Shown one piece after another: positions 1 to 7,910 of a stretch of 64,000 nt of DNA. The position numbers and the translations under genes are program-made. Source of the DNA: DASVEG01 sp035540495 (lineage in GTDB: Bacteria; Actinomycetota; Acidimicrobiia; Acidimicrobiales; CADCTF01). Below the pieces are notes generated by a model that saw only the letters and a list, made by a program, of their open reading frames with translations, was not told where the DNA came from and ran no database searches. Position 1 is the stretch's first letter; the number at the start of each line of letters is the position of its first letter. Location of the stretch: contig DATLGL010000063.1 in the NCBI GenBank assembly GCA_035540495.1, positions 62,001-126,000 on the forward strand, in the 5' to 3' direction.

Positions 1-666
1 CGCAACGGCGAGGACCGGAGCGGCAGGCGGCGCGGCGGCCGTCGTCATCGACTCGCCCACGACCGCCAGCGGCGGCGCGGGACGATCGGACGGACGCGCC
101 GGCGCAGCGGGCTCCCGCAGCACACGGGTGGGCGCGGGCGGAGGAAGGGGAGAGGTCGCCCGCAGCGGCGCCGGCGGCGCCGGTGCGGACACCGCGGCGA
201 CCTGGCGCTGGATGACGGGCAGCGGCGCGGCGTCGCTCACTGCTCGGAACGGCGCCGGCGCCTCGTCGGCCGGAGCGTCCGGTCGCGCCGGTACCCGCAG
301 CGGAAGATCCGATGCCGCGGTTGTCGACGACGCCGACGCCACCGGAGCGACGGGTGCGGCCGTCGGCGTCAGCAGCCCGTGCACCGCGCCGGCGGGCGCT
401 TCGCGCGACACGCGGTGGCCCAACTCGCCCATGAGGGCGGTGGGGCGGCGCGTCGTCATGATCTCGGCCACCCGCTGCACGCGGAACGTCGTCGGAGGCG
501 GGGCGCTCACCGCCGTTGCGATCGGCGGCAGCGCCATCCAGTCGCCGACCCGAGCCGAGTCCGGACGAACGATGTCGCCGGTCGCCGCGCGCGAGGCAGC
601 CTCCGCCGCAGCGGCGGAGGTCTCTTCAGGCTGCTCGTCGTCGCGCTTGCGGCGGAACCACGCCAT
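1..666 (-). CDS. eCIS-cluster Pro/Ala-rich protein, partial (C-terminus outside window)
   Basis: An open frame of 222 codons without a stop begins at an ATG (666-664) and runs off the left edge. The N-terminus is short and charged (MAWFRRKRDDEQPEE), followed by a small ordered-looking stretch up to about residue 110 and then an extended Pro/Ala/Val-rich region. It follows the small DUF6760-like gene by 18 bases in the same direction, so it belongs to the eCIS operon. A VIQRQ motif resembles the QRQ/VQRE motifs in the DUF4157 protein of this locus. I do not recognise the family. A disordered structural, tape-measure-associated or cargo-linked role is conceivable but is only inference. The frame was checked by hand over its whole visible length. 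Confidence 0.7.
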   Translation of the reverse strand, partial: MAWFRRKRDDEQPEETSAAAAEAASRAATGDIVRPDSARVGDWMALPPIATAVSAPPPTTFRVQRVAEIMTTRRPTALMGELGHRVSREAPAGAVHGLLTPTAAPVAPVASASSTTAASDLPLRVPARPDAPADEAPAPFRAVSDAAPLPVIQRQVAAVSAPAPPAPLRATSPLPPPAPTRVLREPAAPARPSDRPAPPLAVVGESMTTAAAPPAAPVLAVA

Positions 667-684
667 CGTCGGGTCCTAGGGGTC

Positions 685-858
685 CTACTGGTCCTCGCCC
701 TTGGCGAGCTGGTTGAGGCGGTTGTTGAGGTTGGCGATCTCGTGCACGAAGGCACGGCGCCGCATGTGTTCGAGGTCGAGGAGCTCGTTCAGCGACCAGT
801 GGAAGTGGAAGGCGACGTACGCGATCTCCTCGTGCAGCTGACTTGCTGCGTACGTCAT
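685..858 (-). CDS. Small phage-tail/eCIS protein, DUF6760-like (57 aa)
   Basis: This is a 57-residue protein. Its ATG overlaps the TGA of the upstream gene (ATGA), so the two are translationally coupled. The sequence has the aromatic/His pattern EEIAYVAFHFHWSLNELLDL followed by a basic amphipathic helix (HMRRRAFVHEIANLNNRL). That pattern, the size, and the position just after the tube and a tail-assembly-type gene match the small DUF6760 proteins found in contractile tail and eCIS operons. Its molecular role is unknown; a part in baseplate or tube assembly is inferred from position. It is short enough to be missed by automatic gene calling. Confidence 0.8.
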   Translation of the reverse strand: MTYAASQLHEEIAYVAFHFHWSLNELLDLEHMRRRAFVHEIANLNNRLNQLAKGEDQ

Positions 859-1310
859 CGCCCCCCCGCCGAACCACCGGCCACATCGACCGTGAAGGAG
901 TGGGAGCAGCTCGGGCAGGTCACCGCGGCGCGGGTGTGACCTTCCTGGTTGATCCGTCGGTAGAGGTCTTGGAGGAAGGCGAGGTCGGCGGCGAAGAGCT
1001 CTTCGACGACCCAGGTGTCGATGCTCGGAAGCGTCCCCAGCTGGGTGATGACACGGGTGAGCAACAGCACCGTCAGGTACGACGGGTTCGCCTGCAGCCG
1101 CGCGTCGGACAGCGGCAGCAGCTCGTCGCGTGCGGTCGCCATCCGCATGACACCCTGCTTGTGCAGCGTGCCCGTGTTCTTGTCGAGGTACCCGATGGGG
1201 AGCTCGAATCGGTACTCGGTGCGAAGGGGCGCCGGTTGGTCCGGCGCCCCCTCGAACTCCGTCCCCTCGTCGGCGACCGCGGTGGGTGCGCCAGGGATGG
1301 TGCGTCGCAT
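855..1310 (-). CDS. eCIS tail-assembly/baseplate-type protein with CPxC motif
   Basis: This 151-residue protein lies between the tube and the DUF6760-like gene, 2 bases after the tube stop. After a variable N-terminus comes the segment RTEYRFELPIGYLDKNTGTL, then MRMATARDELLPL. This is the ELP-G-D-G / ATGRDE-like layout of phage tail assembly chaperones and T4-like baseplate accessory proteins. The C-terminus carries a CPSCSHSF motif, a CPxC knuckle that could bind metal with a partner chain. The likely role is assembly of tube or baseplate in the contractile particle; the family match is by pattern only. Its TGA overlaps the next ATG. Confidence 0.75.
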   Translation of the reverse strand: MRRTIPGAPTAVADEGTEFEGAPDQPAPLRTEYRFELPIGYLDKNTGTLHKQGVMRMATARDELLPLSDARLQANPSYLTVLLLTRVITQLGTLPSIDTWVVEELFAADLAFLQDLYRRINQEGHTRAAVTCPSCSHSFTVDVAGGSAGGR

Positions 1311-1312
1311 CG

Positions 1313-1759
1313 TTATTCGATGATCATTCCTTCACCCTGCAGGGTGATCTTCTCGTCGAGCGGGTTCGTCGCACCGGCCTGGACCTGCGTGACCTCGATC
1401 GACGAGGGCTGGCAGTTCTGGACCTTGTACGTCCGCTTCGGGGCGAGCTCGCCCGGCCCGTACACCTCGACCACGACCTCCTTGCGGTCGGGGGCGCCCT
1501 TCTCCACCTTCTCGATCCAGTCCTTGAAGAAGGAGTTGTCGGTCAGGGGTCGGGTGATCGTCAGGGTGACGGGCTTCTGCTTGCCCGGCAGCTTCCGAAG
1601 GAAGTACTGACCGTTGGCTGCCTGCGTCTTGATCTCGATCATGTCGAGCTCCTTCTTCAGGCCGGTCACCTCCTTCACGAGAAGGTCCGTGCCCTCGATC
1701 GACAACTTGAAGTTGTTCGCGGGGACCGCGTCGCCGGTCAGGAAGTCGTAAGCGCTCAC
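1313..1759 (-). CDS. Contractile injection system inner tube protein (gp19-like)
   Basis: This 148-residue protein of the T4 gp19-like tube family forms the hexameric rings of the inner tube that is propelled when the sheath contracts. Visible hallmarks are the start MSAYDFLTGDAVPANNFKL, the phrase LVKEVTGLKKELDMIE, the QYFLRKLPGKQKPVTLTITR strand and the closing ITLQGEGMIIE. The length is normal for the family. The start is GTG with a GAGAGGAC ribosome binding site. It follows the sheath gene by 24 bases. Only one tube gene is visible, whereas many eCIS loci carry two or three; others may lie left of the window. Confidence 0.93.
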   Translation of the reverse strand: MSAYDFLTGDAVPANNFKLSIEGTDLLVKEVTGLKKELDMIEIKTQAANGQYFLRKLPGKQKPVTLTITRPLTDNSFFKDWIEKVEKGAPDRKEVVVEVYGPGELAPKRTYKVQNCQPSSIEVTQVQAGATNPLDEKITLQGEGMIIE

Positions 1760-1783
1760 TGTGTGTCCTCTCGTTCCGTCGCG

Positions 1784-3319
1784 TTACTCGTTGACCAAGC
1801 TGACGCCGCTCGGGAGCTGCTGCAGCTGGAAGATCACGAACTCGGCCGGCTTCACGGGAGCCACGCCGATCTGGCAGGTGACCTGACCGAGATCGATGGC
1901 CTCGGCCGGGTTCGTCTCGTCGTCGCACTTGACGAAGAACGCCTCGTCCGGCGTCGAGCCGAACAGCGCGCCCTTCCGCCACTCCATCACGAGGAAGCCG
2001 GCGATCGTGCGGCGGATCTTCGCCCACAGGTCACGGTCGTTCGGCTCGAAGACGATCCAGTCGGTGTTGTTCTGGATCGACTTCTCGAGGTAGTTGAAGA
2101 GACGTCGGACGTTGATGTACTTCCACGCCGGATCGCTCGACAGGGTGCGGGCGCCCCACACGCGGATGCCGCGGCCGGGGAACGCGCGGATGCAGTTGAC
2201 GCCCTCGGGGTTGAGGAGGTCGTTCTCGCCCTTGGTGATGTTGATCTCGAGCTCGATCGCGCCGCGGATGACGTCGTTGGCCGGAGCCTTGTGCACGCCG
2301 CGCTCGGCGTCGGTGCGGGCCCACAGACCGGCGATGTGACCGGACGGCGGAACGAAGATGTTCTTGCCGCTGGCCGGGTCGAGCACCTTGATGCGCGGCC
2401 AGTAGAGGGCGGCGTACTTCGAGTCGTAGCCGGCCTGCTCGACCCGCCACTCCTTGATCTGCTGCGCGTTGAGGCCAGGGGGCGGATCGAGGATCGCCAT
2501 GCGATCGCCCATCAGCTCGCAGTGGCCGACCATCGACAGCTGCACGGCCTTGAAGTCCTCCGCCGTGATCTGCCCGCGCTCGTACGCCGACGTCAGGTCG
2601 GGTACGGCGACCATCGTGATGTCCTCGATCGCCTCGAGGGCACCGAAGCCGGTGCGGTTGGCGACGTCGCCGACGTAGTCGGCGGCCTCGATGCTCGCGG
2701 GAGCCGCAGATGCGCTGCCGCCGCCGAGGGAGACGTTGCCGGCCGCGGGGCGCTCGAGCTGGCCGCCGCTGGTCGCTTCCTCGAGCCGGATCAGCTTCGA
2801 CGCCTGGTTCACGACCTGGACGGCGTTCTGCTTGCCCTTCTTGGTGCTGAGGTCGGCGTGGGTCTCCTCGACCTTGCCGCCCTTCTTCACGACGATGGTG
2901 AAGCTGTCTTCGCTCGCGCCCTCACCCTGCGGGTGCTGGATCTCGACCGAGACGTCGTTGCCGGCGGTGCCGGGCTCGAGAGCCTGGACACGGTAGGGCA
3001 GTTGCTTGCCCTCACCAGCGGTCAGCTCGCCGCGAGCCGAAGGGGCCGAGCCGGCCTCTCCGCCGATGCGGACGACGTAGGCGATGGTGCCGCCGTTCTG
3101 GAAGTAGCCGTAGACGGCGTGAGCGAGATACGCGCCTTCGGTGAAGTCACCGAACGTCTTCACGAACTGGGTCCAGTTCGTGACGAGCGTGGGTTCGTTC
3201 ACCGGGCCCTTCTCGGCCAGGCCGACGAAGGCAGCGACGGCTGTGCCGACACCCTCGATCGGGCGCGGCCCGCCGTCGAGCTCCTCGACGTAGACACCAG
3301 GGGACAGATACTGAGGCAT
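1784..3319 (-). CDS. Contractile sheath protein
   Basis: This 511-residue phage-tail-sheath-family protein polymerises around the inner tube and contracts to drive it into or through a membrane. The N-terminus (MPQYLSPGVYVEELDGG, then VAAFVGLAEKGPVNEP) is the classic sheath handshake region. The C-terminal third contains GIRVWGARTLSSD, YINVRRLFNYLEKSI and FEPNDRDLW, followed by the terminal strand VIFQLQQLPSGVSLVNE; these are the most conserved parts of contractile sheaths. An extra, less conserved domain occupies roughly residues 110-240. A strong AGGAGGAGG ribosome binding site sits 4 bases before the ATG. It heads the tube, assembly and DUF6760 cluster. Confidence 0.95.
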   Translation of the reverse strand: MPQYLSPGVYVEELDGGPRPIEGVGTAVAAFVGLAEKGPVNEPTLVTNWTQFVKTFGDFTEGAYLAHAVYGYFQNGGTIAYVVRIGGEAGSAPSARGELTAGEGKQLPYRVQALEPGTAGNDVSVEIQHPQGEGASEDSFTIVVKKGGKVEETHADLSTKKGKQNAVQVVNQASKLIRLEEATSGGQLERPAAGNVSLGGGSASAAPASIEAADYVGDVANRTGFGALEAIEDITMVAVPDLTSAYERGQITAEDFKAVQLSMVGHCELMGDRMAILDPPPGLNAQQIKEWRVEQAGYDSKYAALYWPRIKVLDPASGKNIFVPPSGHIAGLWARTDAERGVHKAPANDVIRGAIELEINITKGENDLLNPEGVNCIRAFPGRGIRVWGARTLSSDPAWKYINVRRLFNYLEKSIQNNTDWIVFEPNDRDLWAKIRRTIAGFLVMEWRKGALFGSTPDEAFFVKCDDETNPAEAIDLGQVTCQIGVAPVKPAEFVIFQLQQLPSGVSLVNE

Positions 3320-3508
3320 GGGCCTCCTCCTCGTTCGACCGGGGAACGGCGTTGGGGAGGGGTCCCCGCCGCCTATGGAACGGCGAAGGGGTGAGGGGCC
3401 CCCGCCGGTGAATGCAGTCGATGCCAGGGTGGCTGGTCCCTACGCGCGTGCGCGAGGCCCATCAGCGCACTGTGCGGGGCAGTCGTCGGTGCCCCTTCGG
3501 GTAATGGA

Positions 3509-3573
3509 CCGTTCGAGCCGTCTCCGGACGCGAAACAGCCGCCCACGAGGGGCGGCTGCCATGGCTCGAACGG
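3509..3573 (-). terminator. Nested inverted repeat downstream of the DUF4157 gene
   Basis: An inner perfect 9-bp stem (CAGCCGCCC at 3536-3544, GGGCGGCTG at 3550-3558) with a 5-base loop is enclosed by an outer 11-bp pair (CCGTTCGAGCC at 3509-3519, GGCTCGAACGG at 3563-3573). It starts 13 bases past the DUF4157 stop in the direction of transcription, and the inner stem is followed by only three T residues. It is probably a terminator or attenuator that sets the DUF4157:sheath transcript ratio; processing at the long stem is an alternative. Confidence 0.6.
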
Positions 3574-3586
3574 AGGGTGGGACGAG

Positions 3587-4393
3587 CTAGCTCTCTTCCT
3601 CCATGTCCGATTCCTTCGCCTCGTCCTCCATGACGGGAGCGGCCCCGGCGCCCTCCTCGCCCTCGGACTCCTTGTCCTCCTCCTCGCCTTGGCGCTGGAG
3701 GGGGAGCGTCTGGACCTCTTCGTCGGCGGCTTCGCGCTGGACGCCTGCGCCGCCGCCACCGCCCGCGGGGGCGTGGTCGTGGCCGGCGTGGCTCGAGGCC
3801 GACGTGCTCATCACGTGATCTGCGGTGGCCTCGGCCTGGCGCTCGGCCCAGTCGCCCGGGTCGGACAGCTTGATGCCGCCGCCGATCGACTCGCCGGGGA
3901 CCTCCCCCGAGCGCTGCTGCACGACGTGGGTCAGCTCGTGCGCGAGGGTGCGCGTGTCCGAGGTGCTCTTGCCCTCGCCGAGGACGATGTTGTCGCCCAC
4001 GGTGAACGCCTGGGCCTGGACCGACTTCGCCGCGGCCGCCGCCTCACCACCTGAGTGGATGCGAACCGACGAGAAGTCGGTGCCGAACGACTTCTCCATC
4101 GACGCGCGGGTGGCGGCGTCGAGTGAGCTGCCGCCGCCGGACCCGACCACCTTGTGCACGAGCGACGTGTCGTCGCCGTCGGCCTCCCGCTGCGCGACGA
4201 GCGAGCTCGTCGCCGCGTTGCCTGCGAGGCGCTGCAGGTTCGTCGCGCCCTTGGCGCCGAGCGCCTCCGGCTTGTTGTGCTGCACCGCCGCCGCGACCGT
4301 CGCGGTGTCGCGTGCGGTCTCGGAGTCGCTCTGGGGCTGCCGCTCCGGCGCATGGCCGGGCGCGTACTCGCGCAGCAGGTCGTAGTCGGACAT
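3587..4393 (-). CDS. eCIS-associated DUF4157 protein with HExxH motif
   Basis: This is a 268-residue protein. Residues 85-165 form a DUF4157 domain (SFGTDFSSVRIHSGGEAA, then AFTVGDNIVLGEG) ending in HELTHVVQQ, in which H152, E153 and H156 make a zinc-metallopeptidase-type HExxH site. A helical segment with the NLQRLAGNAA phrase, common in eCIS DUF4157 proteins, precedes it. The tail is highly acidic (Glu/Asp-rich, after residue 230). DUF4157 proteins are a signature of eCIS loci, but whether they are proteases, cargo or assembly factors is not settled. The start at 4393 was chosen for its GAGGGAGGTGG ribosome binding site; an upstream in-frame ATG at 4558 would add unconserved sequence. Confidence 0.9.
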   Translation of the reverse strand: MSDYDLLREYAPGHAPERQPQSDSETARDTATVAAAVQHNKPEALGAKGATNLQRLAGNAATSSLVAQREADGDDTSLVHKVVGSGGGSSLDAATRASMEKSFGTDFSSVRIHSGGEAAAAAKSVQAQAFTVGDNIVLGEGKSTSDTRTLAHELTHVVQQRSGEVPGESIGGGIKLSDPGDWAERQAEATADHVMSTSASSHAGHDHAPAGGGGGAGVQREAADEEVQTLPLQRQGEEEDKESEGEEGAGAAPVMEDEAKESDMEEES

Positions 4394-4459
4394 CCCGCCA
4401 CCTCCCTCTTCGTTGGGGAGTGTACGACTGCGGGCCTCGCCTGAAGGGGTGTACGCGAT

Positions 4460-4471
4460 GCCCGATCGGGC
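4460..4471. promoter_or_regulatory. 12-bp perfect palindrome upstream of DUF4157 gene
   Basis: GCCCGATCGGGC is fully self-complementary and lies 67 bases upstream of the DUF4157 start, in the divergent spacer shared with the ABC-transporter operon. It is a plausible operator for a dimeric regulator. An imperfect GCCC-N5-GGGC copy lies at 17904-17916 upstream of the LuxR gene of the second eCIS block. A link between the two is inference. Confidence 0.4.
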
Positions 4472-4533
4472 AAGAACCCCTTTACACTTCGGTGACGAAC
4501 GGCACATCTCGTGCCTATTGGGGACATCCGCTG

Positions 4534-4607
4534 TTGACATTTCCGGAGGAATTGTCAAGGCCGGCAGGAGGTGACCCGAGTCACAGAGAAGTTGTCAGGC
4601 CGTGACA
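4534..4607 (+). promoter_or_regulatory. Cluster of TGAC/GTCA inverted repeats, including a CRP/FNR-like site
   Basis: Three inverted repeats lie in tandem before the secreted-protein/ABC operon: TTGACA (4534-4539) with TGTCAA (4553-4558), GTGAC (4571-4575) with GTCAC (4580-4584), and TGTCA (4593-4597) with TGACA (4603-4607). The middle one reads GGTGA-N6-TCACA (4570-4585), nine of ten matches to the CRP-type consensus TGTGA-N6-TCACA. The cluster ends 18 bases before the GTG start at 4626. It is probably an operator region controlling the operon; the regulator is unknown. Confidence 0.5.
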
Positions 4608-4625
4608 CATTCCTGGAGGGAATTC

Positions 4626-6059
4626 GTGCCGAGAAGCCTCAATCGCCGTCCCCGTCCTGCTCGGGCGCTCGCCGTGCTGGCCGTCGGCCTCGTCGGCTCG
4701 GCCGGAGCGCTCGCGATGCCGGCCGGTGCGAACGAGGACTTCGTCGTCGGCAGCGGCCGGGCCGACGCCCGCATCCTCCGCGCCGGTCCCGCCGCCGGCC
4801 AGCTCGCGCTGGCGCCCACCTTCGGTCTCAGCCTGGCCGACTACGTCGGCAGCCTGGGCCGTGGCGAGGCCCGCGTTGCCGACTACGCCGCCCTCGACGG
4901 CTCGATCCCGCCCGAGTTGAAGGCGCAGGCGCCGGAGGTCCGCACCGAGTCGACCGAGGAGAACGCGGCGGCCGGCAAGTCGAAGACCTTCATGGGCACC
5001 CCGGCTGGGTCGCCGATCACCATCGGCGCGATGGAGCAGAAGTCGCGAGCGACCAAGGATCCGCAAGGCAGCAGCTCCGTGACGCTCGGCGCGATCGGCA
5101 TCCCGGGCGTCATCGAGATCGGTGCGTCAACCGCGACGTCGTCGGCGGGAGTCATCGAGAAGAAGGCTCGCGAGGCGCGGGGGGTCACGACGATCGAATC
5201 GCTGAAGCTCGGCGGCGGCGCCGTCACCCTCAACGGCCTGACGTGGGAGGCCGTGCAGCGCACCGGTGAGGGCGCCAAGGTCGACGGCTCGTTCCGCGTC
5301 GAAGGGTTGACCATCGCCGGCACCAAGGTCCCCGTGCCGTCCAACGGCGCCGACCTCGCCGCGGTGCTCCCTCAGATCAACGCCGCGCTGAAGCCGACAG
5401 GTCTCGTCCTCGACGCGCCGACCGTCTCGAAGGACGGTGACTTCGCCCGGGTGACGCCACTCGGCGTCCGGATGGTCAACTCCCAGGCCGGCCAGACGGT
5501 CGTCGCTCCGGTGGTCGGCGCGCTGCAGCCTGCTCGTGAGCCGGTCACCGGCGCGATCATCAACAACTGCAGCCAGTGCAAGTCGGCCATCCTCGTCGCC
5601 GACGTGCTCGCCGGCGTCGTCACCGGCGGCGGCCGCTTCGACCTCGAGCTGGGTGGAACGACCGGGTTCACCGAGGGCGTCCGGTACGAGAGCCCCTTCA
5701 ACTTCGACTTCAGCGGCCTCGGCGGCGGCGCGTCGAACGACTTCGGTGGTGACTTCGCCGGAGCCGAGGGCTTCGGCGACGTGGGCTCGTCGCCCTCGTC
5801 GTTCGAGTCGTCGGCCGCGTCGTTCGGCGGTACGACCTCGCCCGTCGGCACCACAGGTGCTTCGTCGCCCGCCGCGCCGGGCGTCGGTTCCGGCGGCTCG
5901 ACCGGGACGCTCGCCGCGACGAACTCGCCCATCGCCCCCGGAACCAAGGGCGGCGCAGCCGCACTGATCGGCTTGGCCGGCCTGCTCGGGGCGATCGCGC
6001 TCGGAGCCGCCGACTTCCGGGCGATCCGAGCCGCACGCCGCACCATCCCCACCGTCTGA
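4626..6059 (+). CDS. Secreted, C-terminally anchored protein of unknown function
   Basis: This 477-residue protein has an N-terminal signal sequence (RRPRPARALAVLAVGLVGSA, predicted cut after MPAGA). A long beta-rich extracellular part carries a NNCSQCKS motif near residue 310 whose two Cys may form a disulfide. A Gly/Ser-rich low-complexity stretch follows, then a C-terminal TM helix (ALIGLAGLLGAIALGAA) and a basic tail. The start GTG 4626 has GGAGGG five bases upstream and is preferred over ATG 4602. It is the first gene of the operon that continues with the ABC transporter, so it may be a surface receptor or accessory for the same substrate. No family was recognised. Confidence 0.75.
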   Translation: MPRSLNRRPRPARALAVLAVGLVGSAGALAMPAGANEDFVVGSGRADARILRAGPAAGQLALAPTFGLSLADYVGSLGRGEARVADYAALDGSIPPELKAQAPEVRTESTEENAAAGKSKTFMGTPAGSPITIGAMEQKSRATKDPQGSSSVTLGAIGIPGVIEIGASTATSSAGVIEKKAREARGVTTIESLKLGGGAVTLNGLTWEAVQRTGEGAKVDGSFRVEGLTIAGTKVPVPSNGADLAAVLPQINAALKPTGLVLDAPTVSKDGDFARVTPLGVRMVNSQAGQTVVAPVVGALQPAREPVTGAIINNCSQCKSAILVADVLAGVVTGGGRFDLELGGTTGFTEGVRYESPFNFDFSGLGGGASNDFGGDFAGAEGFGDVGSSPSSFESSAASFGGTTSPVGTTGASSPAAPGVGSGGSTGTLAATNSPIAPGTKGGAAALIGLAGLLGAIALGAADFRAIRAARRTIPTV

Positions 6060-6173
6060 CCCACCGCACTCGCAACCCACACCGCACCACTTCCACCGCA
6101 AAGGCAGACATCACCCGGCTGCGTCCCGACGGGGCGCATCGGGAGCTCTCCATCCCCCCAGGAGGACTTCATC

Positions 6174-7910
6174 GTGGCCACCGTGCCCACGTCGAACACC
6201 CCGGCTGCACGTCGGGTTCTCAAGGGCTACGGCCCCCTCGCACTCGCCTCGTTGCTGTTCCTGCTGATGGCGATGTTCGTCCCGACCGTCGGCCAGCAGG
6301 AGGCCAGCGTCTCGGCCGGCGCGCCCGGGTCGACGTCGCAGACGACGGACACCGTCGCGACGGGCGACATGGCCGCCACCGATCCCGCGGCTGGTGATCC
6401 GGCAGCGACCGATCCTGCGGGCGCACCGGCGGGAGCCGATCCCGCAGCCGGTGGTGGTGGCGGTGCCGCGCCGCCAGGCGGTGGGACGGCGGCTCCCGCG
6501 AACACCCAGAAGGGCGCGGCGGCGAGCTCCGGCGGCGGCAAGACGGGCCCGTGCGCCGGCCGCGAGAAGCAGATCCAGGGCGACCCCTACTCGCCGCCGT
6601 GCATCGCGTGGGAGGGCGACAACGGTGGCGCCACCTCCAAGGGCGTGACGCCGACCGAGATCAAGGTGTCGGCCCGCATCCTCAACGAGAAGGGCTTCCA
6701 GCAGCAGCTCGCCACCCTCGCCGGTGCCGAGATCACCGACACCCCGGACGACGTCAAGCGCACGATGAGCGCGCTGGCCGAGTTCTTCAACAAGAACTAC
6801 CAGTTCTACGGGCGCAAGATCGCCCTGCAGTTCTACAACGGCAAGGGCTCCGGCACGACGGAGCTGCTCGGCGGCGGACAGGCCGAAGCCGAGGCCGACG
6901 CCACCACCGTCGCCGAGCAGATCGGCGCCTTCGCCGAGATCAACGGCGGCACGCCGCCGTTCTCGGACGCGCTCGCCCGGAAGAAGGTCATCGCGTTCGG
7001 CGCGCCGTACCTGAGCCGCAAGTGGATGGTCAGCCACCGTCCGTACAACTGGTCGATCGCGACCGACTGCTCGATCATCGTCGAGTCGGTCGGGGAGGTC
7101 GTCGAGAAGCAGCTCCTCGGCAAGAACGCCGACCTCGCCGGTGACGGTCTCAAGGGCAAGCCCCGCAAGTTCGTCGCCTTGGCCCCGGAGAACCCGTGGT
7201 ACCAGGAGTGCGTGGACGACGGCGAGGCCCGCCTCAAGAAGGTGACCGGAAAGGGCTTCGACCTGCGCATCGCCTACAAGCTCGACATCAACTCGATGTC
7301 GAACCAGGCGGCGTCGATCATCGCCAAGCTCAAGAGCGAAGGCGTCACGACGGTGCTGATGGGCACCGACCCGATCATGCCGGTCTTCCTCTCGTCGAAG
7401 GCCCAGGAGCAGGGCTACAACCCCGAGTGGGTCGTGGCCGGCACCGCCTTCACCGACATCGACGTCGTCGGCCAGCTCTACGACCAGAACCAGTGGAGCC
7501 GCGCGTTCGGGGTGAGCTACCTCGGCAAGCAGCTTCCGCAGCGCGCCGGCCTCGGCTACGCCGCCTACAAGTCGATCCGCCCGAACGACGAGCCGGCGTT
7601 CGCCGTCGAGGCGATCTACGCCCAGATGTCTCTGCTCGCGATCGGCATCCAGATGGCCGGCCCGCAGCTGACGCCCCAGAGCTACGAGCAGGGCATGTTC
7701 AACTACCCCGGCGGCACCGGTCCGTTCGGAACCTGGGGCTTCGACTCCGACAGCTACACGCCGACCCAGGACTACCGGATCATCTGGTGGAACGCGAAGG
7801 CGACGTCGACCGTGAACAACAAGCAGGGTCGCTACGAGGAGTCGTACGGCGGCCAGCGGTTCAAGGTCGGCTCACTGCCGAAGGAAGACCCGAAGGTGTT
7901 CGGCAAGTGA
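6174..7910 (+). CDS. Branched-chain amino acid-type ABC transporter substrate-binding protein
   Basis: This 578-residue protein has an N-terminal hydrophobic segment (ALASLLFLLMAMFVPTV, about residues 22-40), a long Pro/Ala/Gly/Thr-rich linker to about residue 125 and a type I periplasmic-binding fold (Peripla_BP_6). Supporting phrases are KGVTPTEIKV, GRKIALQFYNGKGSG and IIAKLKSEGVTTVLMGTDP. There is no lipobox Cys, so it seems tethered by the N-terminal helix or released, not lipidated. The start is GTG with AGGAGG eleven bases upstream. Its stop overlaps the permease start (GTGA). The substrate could be a branched-chain amino acid, amide or urea-like compound; the sequence does not say which. 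Confidence 0.88.
   Translation: MATVPTSNTPAARRVLKGYGPLALASLLFLLMAMFVPTVGQQEASVSAGAPGSTSQTTDTVATGDMAATDPAAGDPAATDPAGAPAGADPAAGGGGGAAPPGGGTAAPANTQKGAAASSGGGKTGPCAGREKQIQGDPYSPPCIAWEGDNGGATSKGVTPTEIKVSARILNEKGFQQQLATLAGAEITDTPDDVKRTMSALAEFFNKNYQFYGRKIALQFYNGKGSGTTELLGGGQAEAEADATTVAEQIGAFAEINGGTPPFSDALARKKVIAFGAPYLSRKWMVSHRPYNWSIATDCSIIVESVGEVVEKQLLGKNADLAGDGLKGKPRKFVALAPENPWYQECVDDGEARLKKVTGKGFDLRIAYKLDINSMSNQAASIIAKLKSEGVTTVLMGTDPIMPVFLSSKAQEQGYNPEWVVAGTAFTDIDVVGQLYDQNQWSRAFGVSYLGKQLPQRAGLGYAAYKSIRPNDEPAFAVEAIYAQMSLLAIGIQMAGPQLTPQSYEQGMFNYPGGTGPFGTWGFDSDSYTPTQDYRIIWWNAKATSTVNNKQGRYEESYGGQRFKVGSLPKEDPKVFGK

Noticed and set aside
1286..3394. 702-codon open frame on the plus strand opposite the sheath and tube genes
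   Set aside because: It mirrors the codon pattern of the real minus-strand genes, is rich in Arg/Val/Leu/Asp without any domain, and spans several clear structural genes.
1..4393. Prophage tail module
   Set aside because: No capsid, terminase, portal, integrase or lysis genes are visible, while DUF4157, DUF4255 and the eCIS AAA+ ATPase are. The locus is an injection system, not a phage remnant, as far as the window shows.
6118..6140. Short stem GCGTCCC/GGGGCGC between the secreted-protein gene and the ABC binding-protein gene
   Set aside because: A 7-bp stem with a G-T pair and no T run is common by chance at this GC content, so it was not called a terminator.
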